A DNA stretch of 64,000 nt from Casuarina equisetifolia (GCA_028551475.1 CM052356.1:14411884-14475883), one strand, 5' to 3'. Shown: positions 37,696-50,711, counted from the stretch's first letter. The notes: a model not told the origin generated them from the letters alone. Made by a program: numbers and translations.

Positions 37696-38214
37696 GAAGT
37701 TGGTTGCTTGATTTCTTTTTTGAAGAATTGAATTTGAGATAACATACAAGAAATACATTGATTTGAGTTAAGATTGCTCCTTACAAAAGAAAAGAATATA
37801 TCATTGCATGTGGCTTGTGTTCGCTTTGTAACAATAAGCTAAAAGTTGTTTTTGTTAGTGTTTAAGACCATGTGTGGTCTCATTTAGATTATGTCGTAAT
37901 TAAAAGCCAAGTTAGGCCTTTTGTTTGTAAAGTGGACTATGGATCTTTGTGTTCAATGAATAAAAAACCAAGGTGTACTAAATTGTAGGAGTATAACTTT
38001 CATAACATAGTAAAAAAGCTCTCTTACCATTGGTAAGAAGGGGTGAAAGTAGGTCCAAAGGGAAGCCAAACCACATAAACATTTCTTTGTGTACTATTAA
38101 TTAATTTATTTTTGATTAGCTATAAAACAAAGTAAAATAACCCAATCCAACCCCTTTTATTGGGTTAATCCATATCTAACAAAAACTTCACAACTCTTGG
38201 AATATTAATTAAAT

Positions 38215-38880
38215 TAGAAAGTGAACCTATACTACAAGCTTATTGTAATTCTAATTATACATCATGCCCTACAGGAAGGAGATTGACTATAGGCTTTTGT
38301 GTCAAACTTGGAAGTTCTTTGATCTCTTGAAGGTGTAAAAAGTGATTTATTATATATAGATCTTCTACTAAGTTTGAATATCATGCTATGGCAAAGATGA
38401 TATGCAAGATTGCTTAGCTTTTTAGGCTTTCAAAAAATTGGAGGTTTTTTATTTAGAACTTGTCATGCTCTATTGTGGAAATGGATTTGTTATCAAACTC
38501 ATTGCCAACTCAATTTTTATGAAAGAAATCAAGCATATTAAAGTAGATTGTCATTTCATACACACGAAGAATATCTAATCTTGAGATTAGACACAAAAAG
38601 AATTGGGAATTTTATAGCACCATTTTCTATTAGGTATGCTAGACATGTATAACTTAAGCCATCTACCAACTTGAGAAGAGGTGTAAAAATCATGATTATT
38701 CTATTGTCCAATGTGTAATAGCATAAACCATATTATGTTGTGGACCATTATGTAATAGGAACAACTTATAGAACACTTGCCTATGTAGTTCTACACAATT
38801 TTTTTTAATTATTTATAACTATTGTACACAAGAAGTATAAAATTGATGATTTTCTCAATCGCTTGTGTTCTTATCAATTT
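38215..38880 (+). mobile_element. Copia 3' end: RNase H relic plus 3' LTR
   Basis: From about 38240 broken frames read NSNYTSCPTGRRLTIGFCVKLGSS, then RSSTKFEYHAMAKM, matching the Copia RNase H wording GCP-TRRSTTGFCVFLGSSLISW and SSTEAEYRAMA (recalled family pattern). After about 430 bp comes TTGAGAAGAGG, a polypurine tract, and the LTR begins TGTAAAAATCATGATTATTC at about 38680 and ends near TTCTTATCA at 38880. The LTR is related to the one at 29624. Different wording from the SIRE-type pol at 31656, so a separate family. Confidence 0.7.
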
Positions 38881-38889
38881 GTAAGAAAT

Positions 38890-40860
38890 GAAAATATATT
38901 TATATATAAAAAGTAAAACATACCAAGATCTAGATAAAGTAAGACCCATATCAAATTTTAATATGTCTCTTTTTTTTTACTATAAAAATAGTTTTCATAA
39001 GAACTCAATAAATGGATATTATAAGTTTGTTTTATGCTTTGAGATGTGGCTAATGAATTTTACATAGTTAAAAAATATATTAAATTTTTTGCATATATAA
39101 TAGTATATTTTATTAATTCTAAAGTTGACTTTTGTGTTAGATAATTTATTTTTTAATGTAATATTTGAATAAAAATTTTCTTAATATCCTTATGAACTTT
39201 TGGTGATTCAAGCCTATGTATTATTTGTATAATGTAATACTATGTCATCCCTTGTATACAGGGCAGCTTGAAAGTTAGTGGGAATAAAGGCAACCCTTGG
39301 AAAGCCCCTCGGAAGAGCAGAGTTCGAGCCTTTCAGTGACTGGTGGCCCAAATGAAAAAGTTAAAAAGTTGTAACGCCTTATTCCTTGACAGCTCAAGGG
39401 GACTCAAGCGGATGGGAATAATAGTCAAAGCACGGACAAGTGGACAGGCGAAGAGACGGGTAGTTATTACACGGCCTGCAAGGTACAATAAATAGCGGTA
39501 AATGCAGTTTGATACGGGGAAGGACTCTTGTCCGGTCACTAAATCATTTTTGTATTTGGCCTGGAAGGCATACGGCCATCTTTTGAAGGATTACTGGGTC
39601 CACAGAAACACCCCTTTTAGAAGAGATGAGAAGTAATTTCCACCATCTTTGTTAAGGAGGTTTGATCCGACGAATGCAACAAAGCCCCCTAATTGCAAAC
39701 ACCCTGACTGTAGTTTCTACTCCAAGTTCGGAGGGTCAGCAACACTACTTAGACAGGGAGTTTATTCACAGAAAATTTAGCAGGTGCGGTAGTGTATAGA
39801 AACACGATTAGTCTCTATCAAATAGCTGTATCTTCTGTCGCTACTGGTTCTGGCAGGGGAAAAGTGAATTCTTCAGAAATACAGAGGGAATCAGAATTCT
39901 GTTCTTTTGGGAAAGAGGGGCCTGCCACTTCATGGGTGATCTCTGTTCTTTCAGGTTAAAAAAATTTGAGGAGGTAATGCTGAGACTACTAGGACAAACT
40001 TCGGGATGCTCAACAAGGTGAGGTTAAATTTGACGGTATTCCTACATAGAGGGAATTTCCTAAAGGTTTTTCAAGGAGATTTGCTGGGTTTTCCCACTAG
40101 ATAGGGAGATACAGCTCCTCAGTAACCTGATAACCGGTTTGGACTCCATTTTTTAGGCTCTTTTTCGCAGGACACAAAAAAGTTAACGAAGCCGGAGGAA
40201 CGTAAGAGAAATTTTCACCATGAGTGCTTTAATATTGGTCGCCGACGATTTGGAGCAAGGGTATTCTGTGATGATCCCAGATCAGGTGTATCTTGGAGCG
40301 ATTATGAAAACATTTTTAAGAAATTACGAGAATCTGTAATCTTATGGTTGATTATAGACCATCTTGCTGATAATTAAAGTAAATCATTTATTCCTGGGTC
40401 AAATACGGGCCGTCTTAACAGTCTGTGGATGTATCTTTAAAGGGTGCACATAAAGGGTTGAGCCAGGGAGGAACTGCCTTGAAGGCTCAAGCAAGTGAGA
40501 TGTCAGTACTAAAAAAATATGTTTCAAATGATTTAAATTCTAATTAATAAACTATATTTTAAAGCAACACATATCCCTCCTGTAAATATTTTTATTTATA
40601 AATTTTGTGGGGACATTATCCTTATTTAAACTGAAATCCATAGTTTATGCTTACTTTAAAAAAACATATTAAGAATAATATGAAAATATCTTACATTTTG
40701 TAAATTTAGATTAAAAATTATCTTAAAATAAAATGTATGTTATTCCTTTAAGCCAATTAAAAAATAAAAAACTAACTTTCTCACCAGTGAAACAGCGTAC
40801 CGGCAAGAAGGAGCCGTCAAGTCCATTGTTCATCGTCCAAATTGGCGACTGCTGCTATGC
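38890..40860. other. Intergenic, no gene seen
   Basis: AT-rich up to about 39250, then about 1.2 kb of more balanced composition with no long frame and no recognisable motif. It could be old LTR or other repeat sequence. Nothing supports a gene. Confidence 0.4.
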
Positions 40861-40899
40861 GTAGCCATTAAAACATAAGCTTAGGAGAGAAGAGCTGGC

Positions 40900-40905
40900 T
40901 TTATT
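40900..40905 (-). terminator. Poly(A) signal of the PR-1 gene
   Basis: AATAAA on the minus strand, about 80 bp after the PR-1 stop codon, a typical distance for a plant 3' untranslated region. Confidence 0.5.
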
Positions 40906-40985
40906 AGTACAGGTTGGTTGCAGAAAAGGACGACAAACCCACAAAGACACTATCCAGTACAGTATATTATACCATAATTGAAACA

Positions 40986-41507
40986 TCAATATGGCCTTTC
41001 GCCAATGTAATTTCCAGGAGGATCATAGTTGCAGGTCATGAACACTCCTCTGCCGCCGAAACAAGTCACCCTGGCGCACCCGAGTCTCCTGGTTGAGCTC
41101 CACACTATTTGAGTGTAATGTCCACATTGCTGACCGCCGGCGCAGGAGTTAGACCAATAGTTGTACCACTTGCGCTCGGAAACCCACGCCGAGACTGCTT
41201 GAGAGGGCCTCCAATCAACGCCACTGCCCCAGAAAATGTTCTCGCCGTAAGGCCCATTCGAGTGCTGCAGAGCGCAGTCGTAGCGCCTCTGATTAGCGTA
41301 CTGTTGTGCGTAACGCGCCAGGTTTGCATCCCACGACAATGGCGGCAGTCGAAGGGCTAACCGGGCGACATTATGAGGAGCCAAGAACTGGTTCGCTAGG
41401 CTGCGGCGCCGGCTTTGCTTTGCGGCAGCATGGGTGGTTGAGATTAGCAGAAGAAAAAAGGTGATCGAACCCAAACGCGAAAGCATTTGGAGAAATTGTG
41501 AAGACAT
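40986..41507 (-). CDS. PR1: Pathogenesis-related protein 1 (PR-1), basic, secreted
   Basis: Single-exon CAP-superfamily protein of 173 aa. PR-1 proteins are secreted in defence and bind sterols. From the Met at 41507: signal peptide about 1-27 (hydrophobic ITFFLLLIS, ending THA), then the CAP domain. Conserved residues: H45 in APHN, E89 in GENIFWGS, H130 in CGHYTQIVW. The six family cysteines are present (C78, C122, C128, C144, C149, C159). The C-terminus CNYD-PPGNYIGERPY fits the known CNYx.PxGNxxxxxPY pattern that releases the CAPE signalling peptide. Many Arg residues indicate a basic isoform. In-frame Mets upstream (41558, 41537) and downstream (41486) exist; 41507 gives the most usual precursor. 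No lesion seen. Confidence 0.95.
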   Translation of the reverse strand: MSSQFLQMLSRLGSITFFLLLISTTHAAAKQSRRRSLANQFLAPHNVARLALRLPPLSWDANLARYAQQYANQRRYDCALQHSNGPYGENIFWGSGVDWRPSQAVSAWVSERKWYNYWSNSCAGGQQCGHYTQIVWSSTRRLGCARVTCFGGRGVFMTCNYDPPGNYIGERPY

Positions 41508-41579
41508 TTGTGGTGAAGGCCTCTGTCCAAGTTTCATAACTTTTATAATTACGAACATGGGAGTTGTTGGATTGGAGGG

Positions 41580-41593
41580 TATAAAGTGTCAAC
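41580..41593 (-). promoter_or_regulatory. PR-1 promoter: TATA-like motif and W-box core
   Basis: About 75-85 bp upstream of the chosen start, the minus strand reads GTTGACACTTTATACCC: a W-box core TTGAC followed by TTTATA, which is a TATA box only in inverted orientation. W-boxes are WRKY targets in PR-1 promoters, but one core motif is weak evidence. Confidence 0.3.
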
Positions 41594-41659
41594 GGTGGGG
41601 TGGCACCCATGTTCGATAATGATTGCCACATTTGGTTTTGAGGAACCTTTTTTTCCAAG

Positions 41660-44600
41660 ATTTAATAATTTTAAGTTGGCGTTTCTCTCTTTTGTTTTCT
41701 CTTTATTATTTTATTTTCTATTTTCGTTATTGAGCGGTGCGTTTTAATATTTTGATACTCAACAGTTTGACAGATTCACCCACATTTCCATACGGAAAGA
41801 GAGTACATACACAAATAAGTGTGGAGTGACAACATAAAAAGCCAAATAAGAACATGGAAAGCCATATTTATTCTGCATTCTTCAAGGCTCTCGTACCTAT
41901 GGACTATAAAGATTATAGATATTTATTAAAAATAGATAATCTAGATGAAAACCAAACATTATTAAGAAAATAAAAAATAAAAAAGAAAAATGTCTAAAGT
42001 TAGATAAAGTTTGTAATTAATTTCAATCTCTTAAACTTTTTTTTTTGTGTGGAGATATTACGTATTTATTTATATAACTCATTCCTAACTGTTCATTGGA
42101 AACGAATGATTGAGATGCCATGGATTAAAGGTTCCTACGAATTGCAAGGATCTATTCATACATTATATCGCTTGGTTCCAAAATCTAGCATGGAGAGAAT
42201 CCAATCAAAAAGACAGTCCTTAAACACCCTCGTCATATATATATATATATATATATATATATCTATATGTATATTTCATTTGAGGTAGAGTTAATTGACT
42301 AACTCCTTGGCCAGGAGTATAATAAGGCTACCCAACTTCCTCAATTATTTTGTTTGGAAATGATAGCTACGACTAATTGGGTAGCATAATCAATGGTGAC
42401 CGCCTTCTTAAGCAAAGGATTTCTTTTGTATTCTTCTTGATCAGTGCCGGAATCCGTGGGGGAACGAACAGATTACCTGAATTAACGGAGAGGCCGACCT
42501 TCATCAGTGGAGCGGTGAAATCGGTTAGTATCCTCCTTTTGGTCAAACTCTTCCCTACACGCATCAAGTGTTCATGCTTTTTCCTCAAAAAGAGCACAAC
42601 AAACCTGTCTTTTAGACTTCTTTCGTCATGGGCGTTGGAACATTTCGTTAGGATCAATGCCAGAAAAGAGAAGGTTCTTATAGTAGATTTTGTGTTGGTT
42701 ACTGAAAGATGCAACTTCTCCTTATAATTAGTTTTTGTTAAAATGTTCATTTCCTCTACGCACAAGGAATAAATAGGCCATTACTTTACTTTAGTAATGC
42801 AGAAGATGAACTGAATTTCACCGCATTTTTTTTTTTTATCTTAAACGTAGGAATATACTTTACATTGTAAACTACTCAATCCATTGAATAAAAAAGTATG
42901 TTACGTAAAATTTAAGTTTTAATATGATGTTAGAATGTTCATTTCTTTCTTTAAGATTAGTTTATCAGAAAGAAAATTCTCCTGCATATTAAAAGTGAGA
43001 ATTGATTAAATCAACGTTTGGAATGAGCTTGTAATCTCCTTGGTTAATATGCCCCGGTTTCAGCACAAGCAACACAGTGATGTCGGCTTCCCAACCCACA
43101 TTTACCTTCCATGAACAGTAAGCCATTTGCAAATAGCCCCATTAGTTAAAAACCCGTCTCCTAACTTGTTCAAAGCATTATTGAGAGCAGAAGACTTACC
43201 GTTCCTTACTAAAAGTGTACATTTAAAGCTAGGTGCAAAAGAGATAAGATTGATAATTTTTGCAGAAGAACTTCCGTGAAGAATTATGGCGTAGGGAAGA
43301 AGGTTTTGTCTCTAAATGGTGAGAATTCTAGAAAGTTTGACCGACGAAAGAGCTAAAAAAGACGTGGGGAGAGGAATCGAAAAAGTCTATAAATCAAGCG
43401 GGAGAAATGGGATTTGAACTGCAAAAATCTATAAGGATATCTTATTCCTGACATGCACAAACGTTGTGCTCTATTATTGCTTGATCGATCAAAATTTATT
43501 TCTAGACCAATGGCCTTGGGTTTATTATAGTGCATCTATCATATATTATATGGTCACCCCATGTATTATTTGAAGTCGTTGCGTGACTATTGAACCTATT
43601 CTATGACCATTTCATGGTTTTTAGATGTTAAGATCTTTGATTACTATGCTAAAATCCTTAGAATTGAAGTTTAATTAAGGATCATTTTCTTTTGAACCGT
43701 AGCATTCCTCCATGTTTCTAAGCCAATGTCTTAATGACTCATTCTCTAACAACCCACTCTCTAAGTGACTCACATTATTGGCAACACACTCCTTTTCTCC
43801 TTCTTGGCCTTTTGGATCTAGACACCATATGTTTGCTCAGGTTAAGGTTCAAATTCAAAACATGAAGTTAGCTCTGAGTATATGCCAAAACCCTAAATCT
43901 GAAGGCTAATTAAGGATAATTTATTTTAGATGGTTACACTAGACATGCTTTACAACCACTCTACGATGCTAAATTCTTATAATGATCACAACATGGTTGA
44001 CTATGGTATCGATTAATATAACCATTATCAAACCATTGTATCATTTGGCTACCACTTTATGGTGACGAAACTTATCTTGAAGGTTACCTCCACATGTAGA
44101 AATTAATCCCTATTAATTCATTTTTTTTTAAGAAATATCTCTTGAATGCTTAATTTTATGGGTAACTCCCACAACCAACATGCTTTTATATGTGATTCCT
44201 AAATTCTAGAGAAAAAATAAGTAAAATACTTCAAAATATATAATATAAGGTAGTTTTCAAATGGTTGCTACATGATATTCAGATTTTTCTTATGAACTTT
44301 TTGGGTTTAAATAATGTTTTTCTCCCCGTAGACTATTAGTCTTATATAATTTAATCCCTTTAAATACTAATTGAGTTCAGTCAAAATTTTATTTTAAAAT
44401 TTTGGTATCAATTTGTGAACTCATCAAAACTATATGTTGACTTCAACGAGAAATGTAAAACTAATTTACCCTTTTACGTGGAGAATGGTCATTTTAAAAT
44501 TTAGTTATGTCATTTCTTTTTTGTCAAACATCATGCATTTTGTATATATCACAAAATTAATAATATTAAATAGTTCAATTAATCATACTTCTTATAATTT

Positions 44601-46450
44601 ATAAGCATTATACTCTTAACTAATGAGATTCTACTTCTCATATCATTTTTTTATCTTGACAACAATGATGGTTTTGTCTAGACTTTAATTGTTTGATATT
44701 ATTTTATTCCTTTTATTCCAAGTATGGTAGACTACAAATTTAAATGACATGCTAAGCAATGTTGTTACAAAATTTTGGTTTTTATCATCCAACTTAATTA
44801 ATTCCTCCATTGTTAAATCTCCATATGCATTTTATGGACTTGTAATTAAATAATAAATGTTCATTTGATTATTATTTTTGTTGATAGAAATTGTACTATT
44901 GGTCTATTAAATTTTTTCATACAATTGCTCTATGGTAAGTTTGTCTTTGATAGTAATTTGAAGTTGTACTTATGTATCCATAATTTCCATACTAGTTTTA
45001 CTCATTCAATTTCTTCTCTACCCTTTTTTTTTTTAGCTCTAACAAACTTTTGATGTTTCAATTTGAATTAGTAGTTAGTTGTGAAAGTTCATTCTAACCT
45101 ATAAGATACTTTTCCAATTGTATACTAATGATCATTTCACCTCCACTTTCAATACATTTCTTCCACTACATTTTTCTAAGGTCATCCATTTGTCTATAAA
45201 GAATTTGATTGATTATTTATATGACACCATAGAAGTTTACTAACTATTACTTTATTTCAAGTTTGCATGTTTATCAATCTCAATCCTCCATAAATTTAAG
45301 AGTAACATATTTTTTTCTTGAGCCACTTTACAACACATCAACTACTAGATGCACAAGCCCACAGCAAGAGTTTAATAATTTTTTTTTAAAATTTCCTATA
45401 TCGTTATTTATCATCTATTTTTTTATTCTAATAAAAAAATTCTCCATATCTTAATCATTCTTTTGGGGTTTGTCTTTTGTTAGGTAACTGAAAAATGTAA
45501 AGGAGTTGAGTATCTAGACCTTTTAGCACTAGGCAACATGAACTACCAATTCTGCTACATGATTGTTGACATTCTTTTGAGATTTCACCATATTATCAAT
45601 TGTTACATTTAAATATGTAAAATATGATGATTATGTATTGTTATCTATAATTGTTGAACACTTAATAATAGTTGAGGTTTCTAAGGATTAACTTGGTAAG
45701 ATGCCTTATATCTAATCTAGATCCATAGACTAATTTGAAATTTTAGAATAAGGTTTGAATTGTCTTTACATTTCCTTTTGCAAGTAAAATTTAAGATATA
45801 CTAATGATCAATACAAAATAGTTAGGGGACATTACCCTATGATGAGACCGTACATAACATTATATCAAATAAAAAATAGTCTCTTCTGGCCTCTCCATGC
45901 ATGTTGAATCTATAAGTTTTTAACTATTTTGGGATCCTTTGGACATAACAAAATTTATTTCTTAAAAGCCTTTTGATGGCTTCAAGAGTTATAAACTCAC
46001 ATATGCAATGGTTCTAAAAATCCTACTGTTCTTTTTATTCCAAATGACATAAACAAAATATGTAAATACAATATTAAGTATACATGTTTTAAAACTTTCC
46101 CTTTTGCATGGTGAAGGAACCAGCTAATCCTTGAAGGTTAGAATAAGTATGATGATATCACATTTAAGTAATATTTTTAATTGTGCCGAAATTGTAGTTG
46201 AGTATAGACATTTTAAAGAAAGGTAGTAGTTGTATTATATAAACAGTAATCTTTATCTCTATTTTTTGTAACTAATCGATTCTGCATTGCCATCTATCCT
46301 ATCATCATATGTCATGGGATCGAATCGTCCTGATTTCTAAAATCTTTGAAATTTCAAAATAGGGTTTAAATTAAACTAAATTCAAAATTGTGTGGTAAGT
46401 GGAACAAAATGGAGACCCGGAATGGAGGAAATGTCGTTTGCTCCGTTCTT
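41660..46450. other. Intergenic, AT-rich, no supported gene
   Basis: Contains (AT)n at 42234-42262. Overlapping frames on both strands at 42373-42765 reach 116-130 codons in a GC-richer patch, with no recognisable family. The rest (43.5-46.4 kb) is AT-rich with short frames only. Confidence 0.45.
42234..42262. repeat. (AT)n microsatellite
   Basis: About 14 AT units. Confidence 0.9.
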
Positions 46451-46526
46451 GGGCTCTCTATTTCATGTGAAAGCTTAAAAGGCCGACTTATTTTATGGCC
46501 AGAATCTAGGCATCCACTCTGGATCC

Positions 46527-46570
46527 CTACCTCACCTTCGCTGCATTGCGCGGCTCTCTCTCAACCAACT
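46527..46570 (+). promoter_or_regulatory. Candidate MYB sites upstream of the glycosyltransferase
   Basis: CCTACC at about 46527 and ACCAAC at about 46564 lie 170-215 bp before the start codon. Such AC-type elements are known MYB targets in flavonoid genes. They are short, so chance occurrence is possible. Confidence 0.25.
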
Positions 46571-46741
46571 TGAATGTGTTGAAACTCGTTCTCCTTCCTT
46601 TCTGGACACGATTTTGTCCTCTCCAAAAAATTATTCTCTCTCATTTTCATGAGAGCAAAGCTGATGATCCCTCAATCCTTTATATTATCATAGCCAAAAT
46701 CTCAGACTCAGGTGGCCCTCTGCACATTCCACCGATCAACC

Positions 46742-48942
46742 ATGCCAGATACGGTGAATTTAGTTCCGGGAAACCACGTGGTGGCCTTAGCGTTCCCATT
46801 TGGCAGCCATGCAGCGCCACTACTGAGCCTCGTCAATAGAATCGCGAGCTCGGCCCCGTTGGTGAGGTTCTCATTCTTCAGCACGGCCATTTCCAATCGT
46901 TCCATCTTTTCCGACCCCTCTAATCAGGTGAATAATGTAAAGTGCTACGATGTGCCCGACGGCTTGCCGGAGGGCGACACGGCTAACTATCTCCCAACCG
47001 AGGCGATCAGTCTGTTTCTGAAGGCCACACCGGGGAACTTTAGGAGTGTTATGGAAGTGGCAGTGGCCGAGACAGAAAGAAAGATCAGCTGCGTAATGAG
47101 CGATGCGTTTTTCGTCTTTGCTGCGACGATGGCTGAGGAGATGAATGTTCCTTGGGTTCCGCTCTGGACGGGCGGACCTCGCTCCCTTCTGGCCCACGTT
47201 GACAGAGATCTCATCTGGCGCAGACTAGGCCAAAGTGGTAAGCATTTCTTGAAAGAATTAAGTGATGGTCATCGACAATTAATAGGCACCACTTTGTCTA
47301 TCTTTTTAAATATGCATCTGGAGTTCCCTTTCATCAGGGTTTAGCTTGGGCTCGATGCAGATCAGTGTCCGTAGTTCATGTAATTCGGCTTGACAAGGGA
47401 GGTAGGTAGCCCCTGCCGAAGACGTAGCCACCATGGAAGCATGTACCCTCTGGTTGTAAGCATGTTGAAGATTAGTATCATTATAATAACGATAGGTACA
47501 ACTGAAAGGTTACAGTACAGCCACCAAGAAAGCCATGTTCCCTTCTTCCTCAGTTAGTTCTTCCTCAGTAAGCTAGTTATTATGAAAAAGGCTCACAGGC
47601 ATCATGTCGTCCAGTCTACTTTGATCAAACTACTTTTTAATGGGTGAGGTCCGTGGCTGTTAAGTCACATGAACAAGCAGAGAATCCTTGCTGTACGTGA
47701 CCTTCTAGTACCCGCGCAAGCATATCTCCCTTGTGACATATCCTACGTTGGTTGAACTTGCTATGAAAACAACTATAAGTGACTCTTATTATGATTAATT
47801 ATTTTAAGTACCATGAATATGTTCTTGAATCTAGTCATAATATGACTAACTACTGGCCACTCAACATTTAGCTCTTGGATTCACCAAGATCTCGCCCGTT
47901 GGTTGACAAATTCTGACAATTACAATAGCGTTTCTGAGCTAATTATCAATGATTTTAGAGACAAAAAGTTGAAGTATGCTATCATTCTGAGTCAATTAAA
48001 TTCGTTCAACTGCTTCGCTAAACTTAAATGCTACTTTTGCATATTCGTCTGATTGATTAAATCTCCATATTTATTCCTGCAGTATGTGAAGATCAGACCC
48101 TTCACTTCTGTCCAGGACTTTCTCCAGTGCGTGCAGCTGATTTGCCTGAGGAAATAGCGTTAGAACACTTGCAGACACCCTTTTCAAAGATGTTACAGAG
48201 TATGGGATCGGTGTTGCCGCAAGCGACCGCGGTTGCCATAAACTGTTATGAAGAGGTAGATCCTGATGCCCTGAATGAGCTGAAGTCGAGATTCCAGAAG
48301 TATCTCAACGTTGGTCCCTTTCCCCTAGCATGCCCACCACAATTCACTGCTGATAATGGTGGCTGCCTAGAGTGGTTGGACAAGCATCAAGCCTCATCCG
48401 TGGCGTACATTAGCTTTGGAAGCGTGATGACACCCCCGCCTCATGAGCTAGCTGAGCTGGCAGAAGCACTAGAGGCAAGTGGGTTTCCATTTCTGTGGTC
48501 ATTTAGAGGCAACGCAAAGGAAACCCTGCCGAAAGGGTTGCTAGAAAGGACGAGCAAAAATGGAAAACTTGTTCCGTGGGCTCCCCAAATGCTAGTCCTA
48601 GAACATCGTTCAGTCGGAGTGTTTGTCACACACTGTGGATGGAACTCCATTTTAGAAACTATCATAGCAAGTGTGCCGATGATTTGCAGGCCGGGTTTTG
48701 GGGACCAGAAACTGAACGCGAGGGTCGTAGAGTCGGTGTGGGGCATTGGTGTGGGTGTTGAGGGCGGGGTTTTCACTAAAGATAGAGTAGTGGAGGCTCT
48801 GGAACTGACTTTGTCAAGCAAACAAGGGAAGAAAATGAGAGAGAAAGCTGAAGCCCTCCGAGAACTTGCCAGGACAGCCGTTCTACCAAATGGCAGCTCC
48901 ACCGAGAGTTTCAGGACTCTGGTTCAGATTGTCACCAAGTAA
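46742..48942 (+). CDS. UDP-glycosyltransferase, flavonoid 3-O-glucosyltransferase-like (UGT78 type)
   Basis: Transfers a sugar, probably glucose, from UDP-sugar to a flavonoid-type hydroxyl in the cytosol. Two exons, 46742-47237 and 48083-48942, join in phase 1 to 451 aa. Start at MPDTVNLVPGNHVVALAFPF; an in-frame ATG at 46712 would add ten residues. Catalytic His is H23 in FPFGSHAAPLL, and the partner Asp is D121 in CVMSDAFFVF. The PSPG box of 44 residues (WAPQ...FGDQ) is complete, with W22, D43 and Q44, the pattern usual for UDP-glucose donors. Overall wording (YDVPDGLPEG, FLWSFRGN, IEGGVFTK-like VEGGVFTKDR) matches grape-type UFGT. The single intron is 845 bp. No lesion. Acceptor specificity cannot be read from sequence. 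Confidence 0.93.
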
Positions 48943-49013
48943 AATGGAAATTAGGGAAGCAATTTCTATATTGATCACTAGATCGTACTTCAGTAATGTC
49001 CAAGCTTTCTTTA

Positions 49014-49147
49014 TTAGAATAATTTTCTGTAATTGGGTTTCCAAGGATGGTGACCTCTTTTCGATTACTGAAACAGTAGAATAATTTTCTGTAATAATTG
49101 GGTTTCCCAGGAATGGTGACCTCTTTTTTTGATTACTGAAACAGTAG
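49014..49147. repeat. Tandem duplication of about 67 bp after the glycosyltransferase
   Basis: AGAATAATTTTCTGTAAT...ACTGAAACAGT occurs at about 49014-49080 and again at 49081-49147 with few differences. It lies 70-200 bp past the stop codon, probably in or near the 3' untranslated region. Confidence 0.8.
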
Positions 49148-49149
49148 GA

Positions 49150-50711
49150 GGGACAACAAATATTAGTTATTAACCATTACAAGTTGTCATTCTAGGCCTC
49201 GACAGAAAATAACTAATAATTAATACAAGAAAATAAACTTATTCTTCTCTTTGATCAAAATTCTTTTTCATCATGATCTCAGTACCTAGCATTTTCTGTA
49301 GGATTGATATCTGACTCAATACGCAGCGAAATAAGATAAAACTTGATTTTAACATAAACTAAACAAGACAAGGAAGAAATCTGGGTAAAAAATACGAAAT
49401 TTCATTAAGTAGGAAGAAAGTTACAAACTTTTAAAATTGACACAAAAAACTGTTTTATTTTTTAATTTTTGCAAAAACTAATTTTTTTTAGGGACTTCAC
49501 TTTTACATTTTTTAATACAAACCTTTAATTTATAAACAAACATTAGATATTAGAGACATAATACTTGATCTTTAAAAGAATTCCAAGTTGCTCTACAACT
49601 GTTTTCATGTAGATATAATGATTACAAGACAGTACACATCATTTTGTCAAATTTGTAGAGTCAAACTTTGCTGTTGCCTGTTACTGCATCCTTTTTGACT
49701 TCAAACTCCTGATGCTGCATCTGTTTTGATTTCAAACTCTTATCTTCTTAACTGTTTGATAAGGATAGACTACCAACTTTTTTTATACATTTTTAATATA
49801 TAAACACAAATTCGTCCTTTAAAATTTGAAGATAGACGGTTAGAATTTATTCAGGCCACGGGTGATCTGTTTCTAGAATGGGTCTCGCCTACAACAACAT
49901 GCGATCTTGGACGTTACCCATTTGCCATGGTTGCTATGGGTATGGTGAGTTATCCATAAATGTCCGATCGTCTCCAGCGCAATGGCTAGCCGCTACCGAC
50001 GCCTGATTTCTGCTACCATCGGTTACTGATTTGAGTTCGTAGAGTGTTTCATTCTGGCCCATCATTATCGCCTGAGATGCGCCGGTATTGAGGGAGAAGG
50101 GGTTTGTGGAAGAGGATGGAAGATTCAGGAGAAGGTATCCGTTTTAGTGGACGACCCGATTTCTCGGCATGGAAGGTGATTAACCAGAACCGGCCGCACC
50201 CGAAGTTGGAGCATTCGGCTTTGGCCTTCTTTTTGTCATCTTGGGCTTCTTGAATATGGGCTCTTTCAAGCTCTTGATCATGGATTTCTTAGCTGAAGGC
50301 CTTTGTAGACGAATGGTGGCTTGGAGCAGAAGGGGAAGTTTGTCTTCACATGACCCGCCGTATTAATTACTTTCTATTTATTTACCTTCCCTTTCTGCCG
50401 AGGATAATGGCCCAAATACGTTACCCGAAGATATAAATAATTTCAAAGTATTTTAAAGAAGACACACAAATACGAATACATTCAAATGAGCATATTGTTT
50501 CGCACGCACTGGCTGGACCACGGAAGTGGAACAGTTACTCCTCTCAATTATGGTCAACTTTTTTAAAGTAAAATTTAAGTTCATACGGGATAATATCGGA
50601 GCTAACTAATTCATTAGCCCAAGGGTGAGTTCTGTTATGGTCTTCTCTTGTCACAGCTCTAGGGGCACTCGGGCTGTGACGAAAATGTTGTGGTTTTGAG
50701 TATGGAAGGTT
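49150..50711. other. Intergenic, no gene seen
   Basis: AT-rich until 49800, then a GC-richer stretch (49860-50400) with short frames that I cannot assign. Confidence 0.4.

Noticed and set aside
41109..41360. Plus-strand open frame across PR-1
   Set aside because: Antisense shadow of the intact PR-1 coding sequence.
42373..42765. Overlapping open frames of 116 and 130 codons on opposite strands
   Set aside because: Neither shows a recognisable domain or good start context; most likely a GC-richer patch with few stops.
43400..43500. tRNA-like T-loop on the minus strand (GTTCAAATCCC followed by TTTCTCCCGC)
   Set aside because: No matching acceptor, D arm or anticodon stem could be laid out upstream.
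46712..46742. Upstream in-frame ATG as the start of the glycosyltransferase
   Set aside because: Family members begin shortly before the HVVALAFPF-like strand; the ATG at 46742 gives the usual N-terminus.
48441..48902. Antisense open frame of 153 codons across the glycosyltransferase
   Set aside because: Shadow of the strongly supported UGT exon.
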